Made by a program: the position numbers and the translations under genes
Source: Telluria aromaticivorans
GTDB lineage: Bacteria; Pseudomonadota; Gammaproteobacteria; Burkholderiales; Burkholderiaceae_D
Assembly: GCF_013003915.1 (NCBI RefSeq)
Contig: NZ_JABAIV010000003.1
Span: 1-64,000 of the forward strand
Reading direction: 5' to 3'
DNA: 64,000 nucleotides
The notes under the pieces: model-generated
What the model was told of the DNA's origin: nothing
The model's input: only the letters and a program-made list of their open reading frames with translations
The model's database searches: none
Shown here: positions 52,133 to 61,326 of the stretch, piece after piece
Layout of the letters: the number at the start of each line of letters is the position of its first letter
Position numbering within the stretch: position 1 is the first letter of the stretch

Positions 52133-54465
52133 AGGCGCGCCTGGCCTGCGCCGCCCTGGCCCTCGGCCTGGTCTGCGCGCTGCATCTCGCTGCGCTATTG
52201 AACTCGCCGCAGCGCTGGCTGCCGGCGGCGGTCACGCTCCAGCTCAAGCCTGGCCAATCCGCAACGCTGGGCCAGGCGGAACTCGCCGCCCCGCGCGCCG
52301 GCACCCACCAGTTCACGGTCCGGCGCGACGCGCGCGGGCAATGGTGGCTGCAGAACGCCAACCCGGCGCAGGCCGCCGTGCTGCGCCGCGGCGATGAGCG
52401 CCGCCATACCGGCAGCACCGTCCTCGCCAACGGCCAGCGCCTGCACATCGGCGCCGCGCTGTTCCAGGTGACTGCCGCGCAAGACGGACGCGTCATCCTG
52501 CGCGGCGGCGGCCACACCTGGACCTACGACGGCGCCCTGCTGCTGCGCGACGATGCCGTGCAGCCGGCCTGCCCGGACGCAGGCGCCGGCGCGCGCCTGG
52601 CCACATACTGGAACCGGATCGCACCGCGCGCCCTCGGATTCGCACACCCGCTCGCCTTCGGCGGACATCTCCACTGCGGCAACCGGCTGGCCACGCCTGG
52701 CCTCGAGATCGGCAAGGTCACGCTGGCGCAGGACAGCACCGGCGGCATCGCCATGACCGTTCGCGGATCGCAGCCGGTGCTGGTGCAGGACGGCGGCCGG
52801 TGGAGCGATGCGGCCCAGCGCGAACATGGCCTGGCCGGCTTGACCGGCATCGCAGTCGGGCGCAGCGCCTACGCCGTCTCTATCGCGGACGACGCCTTGC
52901 GCTTGATGCCGTCGGCGCAGGTAGCGCTTTCCCCGGAGCCGAACACCGAATTGCCGCCCGGCGTCAGCTGGACCTGGAAGGAGCGTTCGCTGTGGCAGTT
53001 CGCGGCGCCACCAGGCACGGCGTGGGTCGCGGCGCTGGCGGCGGCCCTGTTCGCCGGCCTGGCCGGCTGGCGCCTGGCCGGGCCCACGCGCGGCGCGGGC
53101 CCGGTCGCCAGACTGGCTGCTGCCGTCGCCATCGTGGCCCTGGCGGTGCTGGTGCTGGCGATGCAGCGCAAGGGTGCTGCACCGGGCGCCGCACCAGGCG
53201 CCGGCTGGCCATTGCTGCTGGCGTGGGCCGCGCTCTGGCATGCCTTGCTGTGGCCGCGCCGTGTGCCGGTGCTGGGCGTGGTCGCGGTGCTGCTGCTCGG
53301 CGTTGGCCTGCTGGTGCAGCTTGAACTCGGCCTCGGGGCGCGCGACACGGCCTGGCTGCGCCACGTGGAAAACAGCTGCGTGCTGCTGGCAATCGGGCTG
53401 CCACTCGGCCTGTTGCTGCTCCAGGGCGTGGCCCGTAACCGGGTGTCGCGTCCCGCTACCGAATGGCTGCTGGTGGCGCTGGCCGTGGCCGCGCTGGCAG
53501 GCCTGGTACTGCAGGTCGGCTTCGGCAACGAGACCGGCGTGTTCGATGTCCAGCCGGTGGAATTCGCCAAGCTCGCCCTGGCGGCCCTCAGCGCCCACTG
53601 CCTGGCGCTAGCGACCGGCGGCGGCGCGCCCGGCCAGCGCCCCTGGCGCACCTGGCTGCGCATGATCGCGCCGGCCCTGCTGTTCGTGCTGCTGCTGGCG
53701 GTGGCCCTGGTCCAGGTCGACGATTTTTCGCCGCTGATCCTGCTGCTGGTCTGGGCCGCGGCGAGTTTCCTGGCCTGGTGCCTGGCGAGCGGCCGCCGGC
53801 GCTGGGCAGCCAGCTTCGGCGCCTTCAGCATCACCGTGCTGCTCGGCGCCGCGGCGTTGCAGCAGGCCGCGCCCAGCCTCGGCGGCTTCTACACCGAGCG
53901 CTTCCAGGTCTGGTCCGACCCGACTGCCCACCCGCATACCGGCCAGCAGATGCTGATGGGTGCGCGCGCCGTGGCCGACGGCGGCTGGCTCGGCGCCGAT
54001 GGATTGTTCGGGCTTGCCACGCTCGGTCAGGCGGCCGGCGACGCGCTGCGCATCCCGGCCGTGCAGGACGATTTCGCGCCCTCCTTCCTGATCAATCGCC
54101 ACGGCCTGCTGGGCGGCCTGCTGGTGTGGCTGCTGCAGGCGGCATTGCTCGCCGCCCTGCTGCATGCGGCCGGCAGCGCCTGGCAGGCGGCGCTCCGGGC
54201 CGGGGACTTCCGGCGCGCCTGGCTGGGCCGTTTCCAGTGCTTCGCCCTGTGCGGTGGCGCCGCCTTCCTGGCCGGGCATTTCCTGCTGTCCTGGGGAACC
54301 AACCTGGCGCTGTTTCCCATCATGGGCCAGCCGATGAGTTTCCTCTCGAGCGGCGGTTCGCACCTGCTGTTTTTCATCTGCCCCCTGCTAGCGTTCGGCA
54401 TGGCGAGCGTTCAATCTTTCGAGGAGAGTCAATCATGCCGGTCTACGTCCAACACGAAGTCCTAG
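52129..54465 (+). CDS. FtsW/RodA/SpoVE (SEDS) family protein with N-terminal FHA-like domain
   Basis: A 778-residue polytopic membrane protein. After an N-terminal TM helix, about residues 35-120 look like a divergent FHA fold (LGQAEL...GTHQFTV...GQWWLQN...NGQRLHIGAALFQV). Further hydrophobic helices follow, and the C-terminal third is SEDS-like: VQPVEFAKLALA, RHGLLGG and the signature MGQPMSFLSSGGSHLL. SEDS proteins are peptidoglycan glycosyltransferases working with a transpeptidase. At 778 residues it is twice the length of FtsW/RodA. The start overlaps the kinase gene (ATGA), and its end overlaps the next gene by 31 bases. Confidence 0.82.
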   Translation: MKARLACAALALGLVCALHLAALLNSPQRWLPAAVTLQLKPGQSATLGQAELAAPRAGTHQFTVRRDARGQWWLQNANPAQAAVLRRGDERRHTGSTVLANGQRLHIGAALFQVTAAQDGRVILRGGGHTWTYDGALLLRDDAVQPACPDAGAGARLATYWNRIAPRALGFAHPLAFGGHLHCGNRLATPGLEIGKVTLAQDSTGGIAMTVRGSQPVLVQDGGRWSDAAQREHGLAGLTGIAVGRSAYAVSIADDALRLMPSAQVALSPEPNTELPPGVSWTWKERSLWQFAAPPGTAWVAALAAALFAGLAGWRLAGPTRGAGPVARLAAAVAIVALAVLVLAMQRKGAAPGAAPGAGWPLLLAWAALWHALLWPRRVPVLGVVAVLLLGVGLLVQLELGLGARDTAWLRHVENSCVLLAIGLPLGLLLLQGVARNRVSRPATEWLLVALAVAALAGLVLQVGFGNETGVFDVQPVEFAKLALAALSAHCLALATGGGAPGQRPWRTWLRMIAPALLFVLLLAVALVQVDDFSPLILLLVWAAASFLAWCLASGRRRWAASFGAFSITVLLGAAALQQAAPSLGGFYTERFQVWSDPTAHPHTGQQMLMGARAVADGGWLGADGLFGLATLGQAAGDALRIPAVQDDFAPSFLINRHGLLGGLLVWLLQAALLAALLHAAGSAWQAALRAGDFRRAWLGRFQCFALCGGAAFLAGHFLLSWGTNLALFPIMGQPMSFLSSGGSHLLFFICPLLAFGMASVQSFEESQSCRSTSNTKS

Positions 54466-56000
54466 CCAGGGTCAGCGACGTGTTCAATGCCGAGGCGCTG
54501 TGGCAGCCCCCCGGCCTGGCGCTGTTCTCGCGCCGTCCCCTGCTGCGCGACCTGCTGGAGCGCTCGCCGCGCGAACAGCGTGGACGCGCCGCCACCCGCT
54601 GCTTCTCGCACGTCACGCTGATGCTGCCGCAGGACGAGGTCGACGACGACCGCCACCTGAGCCGCGGCGCGCGCGTGCGCGACCTCGCGCAGTCGCTGGC
54701 GGCGCTGCACCAGAAGGATTTCGGCGACCTGCTCGGTGGCGACGAAGTGCGCTACCACGTGGTCGGCGCCGACGAGGTGGCCCAAGGCGAGGTCAAGGTG
54801 AAGTTCGGCCACGCGGTCTACCTGCCGGCGCCGGGCGAGCAGGTGCTGTACACCGTCACTGCCTCGCGCGACAGCGCAATCTGGCAGCCGGTGTGCGCGG
54901 TCTTCCCGAACCAGCGCCTCACGGTGGTCGGCCAGGACGCCGCCAATGCCACCTTCGGCGTGCCTGGCTGGCCCTTCGGGCTGGAGGGCGGCATCCTCCT
55001 GATCAACGACGGTGCGGATGCCCCGATCGAGGTGCAGGTGCGGCCCAAGGATGCCCTCGACTGCCAGTTCGACGAGGCCAACGGCTACTACGTCATCCGC
55101 AGCAAGCGCGGCACGGGCGATACCGCCGGCCAGCGCCTGCTGCTGCGGATCAGCCGCACCGGCAGCGCTGCGCCGGCGACGCCTGCAAAGGCGGAAAGCG
55201 CCGCTCCGGCACGCGCTCCATCGGTCTGGAAGGCACGCGCCGTCGTCCCGGAAGACAGCGACAGCGAGATGACCGCCATGCCGCTCGCGACCGAGCCGCC
55301 GGCCGCGCTCCCGCTTGCACCGGAAAACGATGCCACCTACGCCCCGGTCGCACGCCACCGCATCACGCTGGCTGCCCTGGCCCTGCCGCGCCTGAGCCGC
55401 TACCGCGACACCGGCGCCCAGGCGCTGGAAATCGGCCTGGGCGCCACCCTGGCGCCGTCGGCGCCGGCCAAGGAAAATGTGATCCGCTTCGCGGTCGACG
55501 AGGCCGACGAAGTGCATGCGATCACCAGCGCCGGGCGCCAGCGCGTCAGCGTCCCGTCCAGCTTCGCACCCTTCGACGGCGGCAGCGTCCAGCTGCATGC
55601 GGCGCCGCCGCAGATGGCGGACCGCTACTGCGCCCTGCTAGTCCTGGCCCAGGGCCCGTGCCAGCCTGCCGCTGGCGGCACCCGTCTCGTGTTCGGGCGC
55701 GGCATGCCCGCGCTGGCCGGGCTGCGCGTGCTCGATGCGCCGCAATTCCTGCGCCAGCTCGATGGCAGCTCGGCCGCCAGCGCCGACCGCCTGGGCCTGT
55801 CGCGCAATGCCTTCAGCTGGGAAGCGGGGAGCGACGGGATGCGCATCGTGCGCCTGTCCGAGACCCAGGCCCTGTTCCACCTGGATGCGGAGCTGCGCCT
55901 GGTAGCGCAGGTCGACGCCGCCACGGCGGAGCAGCCCTACCTGGTCCCTCCTGGCCACCACCTCGTGGCCGGCCATTACGTGCTGCGCTTCGACGCCTGA
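54435..56000 (+). CDS. Hypothetical protein with C-terminal FHA-like region
   Basis: A 521-residue soluble protein. The N-terminal half has two beta-rich segments (around TVTASRDSAIWQPV and GLEGGILLINDG) that I cannot place. A Pro/Ala-rich linker lies at about residues 245-295. The C-terminal part (about 400-520) has a GRGMPALAGLRV...LGLSRNAFSWEAGSDGMRIV...ALFHLD pattern that resembles a divergent FHA domain without the conserved His. It starts inside the SEDS gene, with GAGGAG before ATG 54435, so it is translationally coupled. Probably a scaffold or substrate of the kinase (inference). Confidence 0.65.
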   Translation: MPVYVQHEVLARVSDVFNAEALWQPPGLALFSRRPLLRDLLERSPREQRGRAATRCFSHVTLMLPQDEVDDDRHLSRGARVRDLAQSLAALHQKDFGDLLGGDEVRYHVVGADEVAQGEVKVKFGHAVYLPAPGEQVLYTVTASRDSAIWQPVCAVFPNQRLTVVGQDAANATFGVPGWPFGLEGGILLINDGADAPIEVQVRPKDALDCQFDEANGYYVIRSKRGTGDTAGQRLLLRISRTGSAAPATPAKAESAAPARAPSVWKARAVVPEDSDSEMTAMPLATEPPAALPLAPENDATYAPVARHRITLAALALPRLSRYRDTGAQALEIGLGATLAPSAPAKENVIRFAVDEADEVHAITSAGRQRVSVPSSFAPFDGGSVQLHAAPPQMADRYCALLVLAQGPCQPAAGGTRLVFGRGMPALAGLRVLDAPQFLRQLDGSSAASADRLGLSRNAFSWEAGSDGMRIVRLSETQALFHLDAELRLVAQVDAATAEQPYLVPPGHHLVAGHYVLRFDA

Positions 56001-56008
56001 GGCGCACC

Positions 56009-56458
56009 ATGTCGTCCACCACCTCGATTGCCCTGTATGCCGCAGGCCTGCTGCTGACGCTCTGCCTGGCGGCCTGGCTGACCCCGCGTACGTGGTGGCG
56101 CCGTCCGAACGCGCGTGCGCTCACGGTGCTGGCCTGCGGCACGGCACTGCTCGGCGCCTTGCTGCACGGGCTGTTCGGCCCACCGGCGATCGTGCATGCC
56201 GCCGCGCCCGCGGAACCGGAACGGGCCGCGGACACCCCGGTTGCCGGTGAACGCTACCGAGTCCGCGATGACCTGAACCTGCGCGCCGCCGCCGGCGTCA
56301 ATGCAGCGCGTCTCGCCGTAGTCCCCGCAGGCACGCAGGTGACGGCGACCGGCCACCACGAAGGTGACTGGTGGAAGGTGAGCGCTGACGTGGAGGGGAA
56401 AAAGCGGGAAGGCTGGGCCAGCAGCCTGTGGCTGCGCCGGCGCCAGGAAGGGAGCTAA
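56009..56458 (+). CDS. Membrane protein with C-terminal SH3 (SH3b) domain
   Basis: A 149-residue protein with two TM helices (IALYAAGLLLTLCLAAWL and LTVLACGTALLGALLHGLF) and a bacterial SH3 domain at about residues 85-145 (YRVRDDLNLRAAAGVNAARLAVVPAGTQVTATG...WWKVSA...GWASSLWL). SH3b domains bind cell-wall or partner peptides; here the domain is likely periplasmic. It lies eight bases after the previous gene, last of the four-gene operon. It overlaps a convergent GNAT gene by four bases. Confidence 0.8.
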   Translation: MSSTTSIALYAAGLLLTLCLAAWLTPRTWWRRPNARALTVLACGTALLGALLHGLFGPPAIVHAAAPAEPERAADTPVAGERYRVRDDLNLRAAAGVNAARLAVVPAGTQVTATGHHEGDWWKVSADVEGKKREGWASSLWLRRRQEGS

Positions 56459-56916
56459 TCCGGGCCGCCAAGCCGCATCGGGTTGAAGTACAGGCCCTTG
56501 ACGCACTGGGTCGGGCCCACCCGCACGAAGCCGAAGGCCTCGTACACCGGCACCGCGAAATTCGAAGAGTTGACGGTGAAGCTGCCGTCGCCTCCAGCGG
56601 CCAGCGCCGCCTCGCGCGCCACATCCCACAAGACGCGCGCGACCCCGCGCCGGTGCCAGCGCTTGCCGACGAACAGGTGGAACAGGTGGCTGCGGTCGCG
56701 CATGGCAACGAAACCGGCCAGCTCGCCGTCGATGACGGCCACGTGATAGACATGCCCGCGTGCCAGGAAGCCGCGCACGCCCATCTCGTCATTCTCCGCG
56801 AGGAAGGTGGATGCCCCCTCAAGCGTCGACTCGTGCACGATGAATTCGCGCGCCAGCTCACGCAGCAGCGCAGCCACGGCCGGGATATCCATGAGCGCCA
56901 AAGGTCGGATCAGCAT
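56455..56916 (-). CDS. GNAT-family N-acetyltransferase
   Basis: A 153-residue GNAT protein: motif with HLFHLFVGKRWHRRGVARVLWD carries the acetyl-CoA-binding RxxGxA-like loop (RRGVAR), and the C-terminal VYEAFGFVRVG block is family-typical. Acetyl transfer to an unknown amine or peptide. ATG 56916 is chosen for the MLIRPLALMDIPAV start; 56958 is an alternative. It interrupts the signalling locus on the opposite strand. Confidence 0.85.
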   Translation of the reverse strand: MLIRPLALMDIPAVAALLRELAREFIVHESTLEGASTFLAENDEMGVRGFLARGHVYHVAVIDGELAGFVAMRDRSHLFHLFVGKRWHRRGVARVLWDVAREAALAAGGDGSFTVNSSNFAVPVYEAFGFVRVGPTQCVKGLYFNPMRLGGPD

Positions 56917-57025
56917 GTCATTCGTGGCTGAAATGTTTTGGGAACGCCACAATATCATGGAAAATTCTTTCCTAAAGGCACTTTAATTGACCTGCGACAG
57001 GGAAGCCTTCTACACTGTATCGACC

Positions 57026-58297
57026 ATGTCCAACCCCAGCACCAGCGTCCCGCGCTCTCCTGCCGCCGCCGCCCCTGCCGCCACCGCCCGCCGCAAAGTG
57101 CCCCTGACCCGGCCGCTGCGGCACAAGCGTTACCGCAACATCTGGCTGGCCAACATGGTCTCCAACCTCGGCACCTGGATCCAGACCTTCGCCTCGGCCT
57201 GGCTGGTGGCGTCGATGACGCAGTCGGCCTCGATCACGTCGATGGTGCAGACCGCGACCTATGTGCCGGTCTTCCTGTTCGCCCTGCTGGCCGGCGTGGT
57301 GGCCGACGCCGTCCACCGGCCCAAGTTCCTGTTCTTCTGCAACCTTTACCTCGCCTTGTGCGCCACCGCGATGGCGCTGCTGGTGACGACCGGGCTGGTC
57401 TCGAGCAACGCGGTACTGGCCATCACCTTCTGCCTGGGCATCGGCACCGCCTTCGTCTGGCCGGCCTGGCAGGCGGCGATGTCCGGCCTGGTCGATCCCG
57501 ACGAAGTCGAGGCGGCCGCCACCCTGAACAATTTGTCGTACAACCTCTCGGCCATCATCGGGCCGGCGCTGGGCGGCCTGCTGTTCGGCTGGATCGGCGC
57601 CAGCGCCCTGTTCCTGGCCAATGCATTGTCCTTCGCCGGCCTGCTCGGGGTCTACTGGGCCTGGTGGCAGGAGCGCACGCCCCAGGCGACCGTGCGCGAG
57701 AGTTTTACGCAGCGCTTCCGGCTCGGCATGCGCACCGCCTTCGGCTGCGCGCGCTACCGGCGCATCCTGCGCAACGTGTGTTCGGTGTTCTTCGCCACCA
57801 TCGCCTTTGCCGGCCTGCTGCCGGTGTTCGTGCGCGACGTGCTGCACAAGCAGTCCAGCACCTACGGCCTGCTGATGGGCTGTTTGGGCGGCGGCGCCGT
57901 GATCGCCGCCTTTTTCCTGCCGCAGGTACGCGCGCGTGTCGACAAGACCGGCGTGCTGGTCGGCGCCCTGCTGGTATATGGCCTGATGCTGGTGACCATG
58001 GCCAGCACCCGTTCGCTCGCCCTGCTGGTGCCGCTGATCGTGTGCGGCGGCATGGCCTGGTCGGCCACGGTCTCGACGCTGAACGCGGCGGCCCAGCTGT
58101 CTTTCCCGGCCGAGGTGCGGGCCCGCACCCTGTCGATCTATTTGTTCGTCATGTCCGGCGGCTATGTGGCCGGCAGCCTGTTCTGGGGGCAGGTCGCGGA
58201 TTACTGGGGCGTGCAGGCGGCCCTGGGTGCGGCGGGCGCCTGCGTGCTGGCCAATGCGCTCATCCTGGCGACCGGAAACCGGAAATACCCCATCTAA
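57026..58297 (+). CDS. MFS transporter (EntS-like)
   Basis: A 423-residue major facilitator protein with about 12 TM helices, a basic N terminus (ARRKVPLTRPLRHKRYRNIW) and a SNLGTWIQTFASAWLV first helix as in the EntS/DUF894-like exporters. The cytosolic loop after TM2 (AGVVADAVHRPKFL) has the MFS GxxxDxxxR-like motif. Probable small-molecule or siderophore efflux; substrate unknown. ATG 57026 is chosen because upstream codons look like leader DNA. Confidence 0.87.
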   Translation: MSNPSTSVPRSPAAAAPAATARRKVPLTRPLRHKRYRNIWLANMVSNLGTWIQTFASAWLVASMTQSASITSMVQTATYVPVFLFALLAGVVADAVHRPKFLFFCNLYLALCATAMALLVTTGLVSSNAVLAITFCLGIGTAFVWPAWQAAMSGLVDPDEVEAAATLNNLSYNLSAIIGPALGGLLFGWIGASALFLANALSFAGLLGVYWAWWQERTPQATVRESFTQRFRLGMRTAFGCARYRRILRNVCSVFFATIAFAGLLPVFVRDVLHKQSSTYGLLMGCLGGGAVIAAFFLPQVRARVDKTGVLVGALLVYGLMLVTMASTRSLALLVPLIVCGGMAWSATVSTLNAAAQLSFPAEVRARTLSIYLFVMSGGYVAGSLFWGQVADYWGVQAALGAAGACVLANALILATGNRKYPI

Positions 58298-58369
58298 TCG
58301 TGGCTTCGGCCGGTCTTGTTCAGGTGTAAAGTGGCAGGATCGCACACACGGACCACCGCCGCCCGACCC

Positions 58370-59383
58370 ATGCCGCCCGCCTTTCCCGCCCTCCTGTCCG
58401 CCTTCCAGTTTGCGCCGCGTTACGACGTGGCCGTTGCCAGCCGGCGCGGCGCCGGAGCTGTCCAGCGTGCGGAAAACCAGGACAATTTCGTCGTCATCGA
58501 CTTTGCCGGCAAGGCCTGTCATTTGCTGGGGCAGGAACCCCGCCACATCCAGCTCGCTGGCTGGCCGGCCGGGCACGGGCGCGTCGCCGTGCTGGACGGG
58601 ATGGGTGGCCATGGCCATGGACGCGAGGCGGCCGAAGCGGTGGCGGCCGGACTGCTGACGGTCCCGCCCTGCCACAGCGCGGCCGAGCTGACGCGCCATC
58701 TCGACGTGCTGCACGCCGAACTGCAGCGTCATTTCGCCTTCGACACGGGCGCCCGGCCCGGCACCACATTGACCTTGCTCGAATTGCCGGCCAGCGGCCA
58801 GCCGCTGCTCTACCACGTGGGCGATTCGCGCCTGTACGAGATCGGCTTGACGCGCGCCATGCCGCTGACCGTGGACCACGTGCCCGCCACCGCGGCCGCC
58901 ATGAGCGGACGCATCGACGAGCGCAGCTGGTGGCGGCAGGTGCACGGCGCGCATTCGCCCCAGATCGCGCAGGCTTTCATCCTCGGCAACACCTTCAGCA
59001 ACCCGGCGCAGCTGTCCGACCCGCTGTACGAACTGACGCCGCTCAAGCTGCCATCCTGGCTGTGCCGCTTGCCGGACCGCCGCGTCCTGCCACTGCGCGA
59101 AGACGCCGTCTACCTGCTGGCCACCGACGGCTTCTGGTCCTGCGCCGCGCCCGACAGTTTTGTAAGCCGCTGGCCCGGGCTGCTGGCGGGTGCGCCGGAT
59201 GCAGCGGCGATGGTTGCCCGGCTGTTCACGGCACTCGATGCGACGCCGCCGGAGGGGCTGCAGGCCGACAATCTCACGGCGCTGGTGCTGCGTCCGCTGG
59301 CAGGAATGGCCAATGCGCATGCCGACGAGACCGCCCTGCCGGACGCTGCCCGCAGCGGTGCCGGTCGTGGTGACCGCAGTTAA
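58370..59383 (+). CDS. PP2C-family Ser/Thr protein phosphatase
   Basis: A 337-residue soluble phosphatase of the PPM/PP2C type: ENQDNF (metal Asp near residue 38), AVLDGMGGHGHG (Asp76/Gly77), GTTLTLL, HVGDSRLY, LLATDGFW and DNLTALV with the last metal Asp. It removes phosphate from Ser/Thr of proteins using two Mn or Mg ions. ATG 58370 gives the shortest complete domain. It is the probable antagonist of the kinase 6 kb upstream, completing a kinase/phosphatase/FHA set. Confidence 0.9.
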   Translation: MPPAFPALLSAFQFAPRYDVAVASRRGAGAVQRAENQDNFVVIDFAGKACHLLGQEPRHIQLAGWPAGHGRVAVLDGMGGHGHGREAAEAVAAGLLTVPPCHSAAELTRHLDVLHAELQRHFAFDTGARPGTTLTLLELPASGQPLLYHVGDSRLYEIGLTRAMPLTVDHVPATAAAMSGRIDERSWWRQVHGAHSPQIAQAFILGNTFSNPAQLSDPLYELTPLKLPSWLCRLPDRRVLPLREDAVYLLATDGFWSCAAPDSFVSRWPGLLAGAPDAAAMVARLFTALDATPPEGLQADNLTALVLRPLAGMANAHADETALPDAARSGAGRGDRS

Positions 59384-59511
59384 AAAATTCCCAACAGTAA
59401 ATAATGTTGCTAATCAATGAATGTGGCGCGCCGCTGGGTTCCAAAAACGCATAAACTTGCACATGCGCTTGCCACCGCGCTTGTCAACCCGTCGAAAGCC
59501 CGATCCGGACC

Positions 59512-61071
59512 ATGAACCGCTGCCGCAATCCCGACCATCCGCACTGCACCGTCTGGGTCATGCCCGGCGACGGCGTGTGCGCACACGGGCATGCGCAGCC
59601 GGCTGAAGCAGCGGTCGCCACCGCCGTAACCGTCCCCGCGGTCCCGACGGCCGGGCTGCCCTCGAGTTTCGAGGCCATCAGCGCCTTGCGCGCCGGCCGC
59701 GGCCCGGTGGCCGCAACGGTCTTTGCGCCGCAGCAGGCGCCGGCCAGGGCCCAGTTGCAGCGCCCGCAATTGCATATCAGCGGTTTCGACCCGCGCGCCG
59801 CAGGCGGGCGCCAGGCCATCAAGCTGGAACTGCGCGGCATGCCCATGGATTGCGCGCCCGAGGTGCGCATGCTGGTGCATTCCGGCCTGCGCCTGCGCGA
59901 CGGCGACAGCCATGCCTTCCAGCGCACCTCGCGCGGCGACTGGCGCCCGGTCTTCCTCGAATTTTCCTCGCGCGGCCTGGAGCACGGTCAGTACCGGGTC
60001 GAGATCGAGCTGCACAGCCGCCACGCGCACCGTCCCGAGGCCAGCCGCACCTGGACCTGCACCCCGGTGATCCTGGTGCCGCGCCAGGACGCCAGCCTGG
60101 GCGACATCCACCAGGCCTTCCTTGCCACCTGCAAGAACGTGCGCGTGACGGCCGACGATGCCGGCATCGCGCGGGTCCATGCGCCGGGCGGCGGCCGGGT
60201 CGATATCGACGTCTCCGCCCGCAACGCCTCGATCGCACAGGTGAACCTGGGCGAAGAGGGCGGCAAGATCGACCTCGGCTTTTCCACGATCGCCTGGGAC
60301 GAAGACCTGATCGAGATCGACGTGCCGCCCGAGGCCGAAGACCACCCTTGCCCTGCCAGCGCTGCCTGCCTGGTGCATGCCGAGCCGGACTCGGCCGCGC
60401 AGCGCCACCTGCGCCTGTTTGCGCTCGACGAATGCGTGCTGGGACGGTTTGAAGAATCCGCCCCGGAAGCCGACCTGCTGCTGGCCCACCACGGCGAACA
60501 TGGCGAAGAGCGCTGCGGCCTGACGCGCCGCCTGTCCGGCCGCCACGCGCTCATCCGCCAGAGCCGCCATGGTTTCGAGATCGAAGACGTATCGCGCTAT
60601 GGGCTGCTGCTCGACGGCGTGTGGCCCGGCAAACACGCACCGGTCCCACTGCGCCTGGGCATGCGCATCGCGCTGACGGCCAGCATCCGCGGCGTGGTCG
60701 AACTCGAAGTCACCGCCCTGCTGCCGCACGGGGTCATCCTGCACCGCGTCGATGCGGGCGCACGGGCCGAAGCCTTCTACATCGTGGCGCCGGACACCGA
60801 CCCGGGCAAGACCAATGTCGCCGCACAGGAACGTGCTGTCCAGCCACGCGCCGCCGCCATGCCGCTGCTGTTCCACCGCGACGGCGGCTTCTGGCACCGC
60901 GACCCGGTCTCCGGCCAGGACACGCCCTTGGCCCCGGGCACGGCGCTGGAGCGTTTGCGCGGCCTCGGGCAACAGCTCCGCTTCGCAGCGCTTCCGTATC
61001 CGGAAGCGCGCGACCAGACGGCGCGCAGCGGCGAACGCCGGCGCGCCCAGCCTGCCTGGCTCGATGCCTGA
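59512..61071 (+). CDS. Zinc-ribbon and FHA-domain protein
   Basis: A 519-residue soluble protein. Residues 1-30 carry Cys4, Cys12, Cys23 and His25/His27, likely a zinc knuckle. A beta-rich region (about residues 85-280) is of unknown type. An FHA domain at about 300-375 has the core ECVLGRFEE, LSGRHALI (Ser-Gly-Arg-His) and EDVSRYGLLLDG, so it should bind phosphothreonine. The C-terminal region again includes a LLFHRDGGFWHRDPVSG segment. Last gene of the locus, 128 bases after the PP2C. Probably a readout protein for kinase activity (inference). Confidence 0.83.
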   Translation: MNRCRNPDHPHCTVWVMPGDGVCAHGHAQPAEAAVATAVTVPAVPTAGLPSSFEAISALRAGRGPVAATVFAPQQAPARAQLQRPQLHISGFDPRAAGGRQAIKLELRGMPMDCAPEVRMLVHSGLRLRDGDSHAFQRTSRGDWRPVFLEFSSRGLEHGQYRVEIELHSRHAHRPEASRTWTCTPVILVPRQDASLGDIHQAFLATCKNVRVTADDAGIARVHAPGGGRVDIDVSARNASIAQVNLGEEGGKIDLGFSTIAWDEDLIEIDVPPEAEDHPCPASAACLVHAEPDSAAQRHLRLFALDECVLGRFEESAPEADLLLAHHGEHGEERCGLTRRLSGRHALIRQSRHGFEIEDVSRYGLLLDGVWPGKHAPVPLRLGMRIALTASIRGVVELEVTALLPHGVILHRVDAGARAEAFYIVAPDTDPGKTNVAAQERAVQPRAAAMPLLFHRDGGFWHRDPVSGQDTPLAPGTALERLRGLGQQLRFAALPYPEARDQTARSGERRRAQPAWLDA

Positions 61072-61095
61072 GTCTGCCCAGGCCTTGCGTTGGCC

Positions 61096-61200
61096 TTAAT
61101 TCGGGCGCAGCACCAGGAAGACCAATGCGGCACCGGCCAGCAACGCGGCCTGCAGCCCAAAAACGACGGCGGGAATACGGAGGTGTTCAGGAATTTTCAT
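61096..61200 (-). CDS. 34-residue single-TM small protein
   Basis: Very short ORF with a good GAGGA ribosome binding site before ATG 61200. The product begins KIPEHLRIPAV and contains one hydrophobic helix (VFGLQAALLAGAALVFLVL). Convergent with the FHA gene. It may be a genuine membrane microprotein; no family recognised. Confidence 0.45.
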   Translation of the reverse strand: MKIPEHLRIPAVVFGLQAALLAGAALVFLVLRPN

Positions 61201-61326
61201 GGCGCGTCCTCGCGTTTGCATGAGATGACAACCTGTATTGGACACCGGCCGGCGCCCGCAGGTTTCCCGTTGCGCCTCATGCATGACAAGTATTTTCGCT
61301 AACCGTGACGGTTTGCCGAACCGGCG

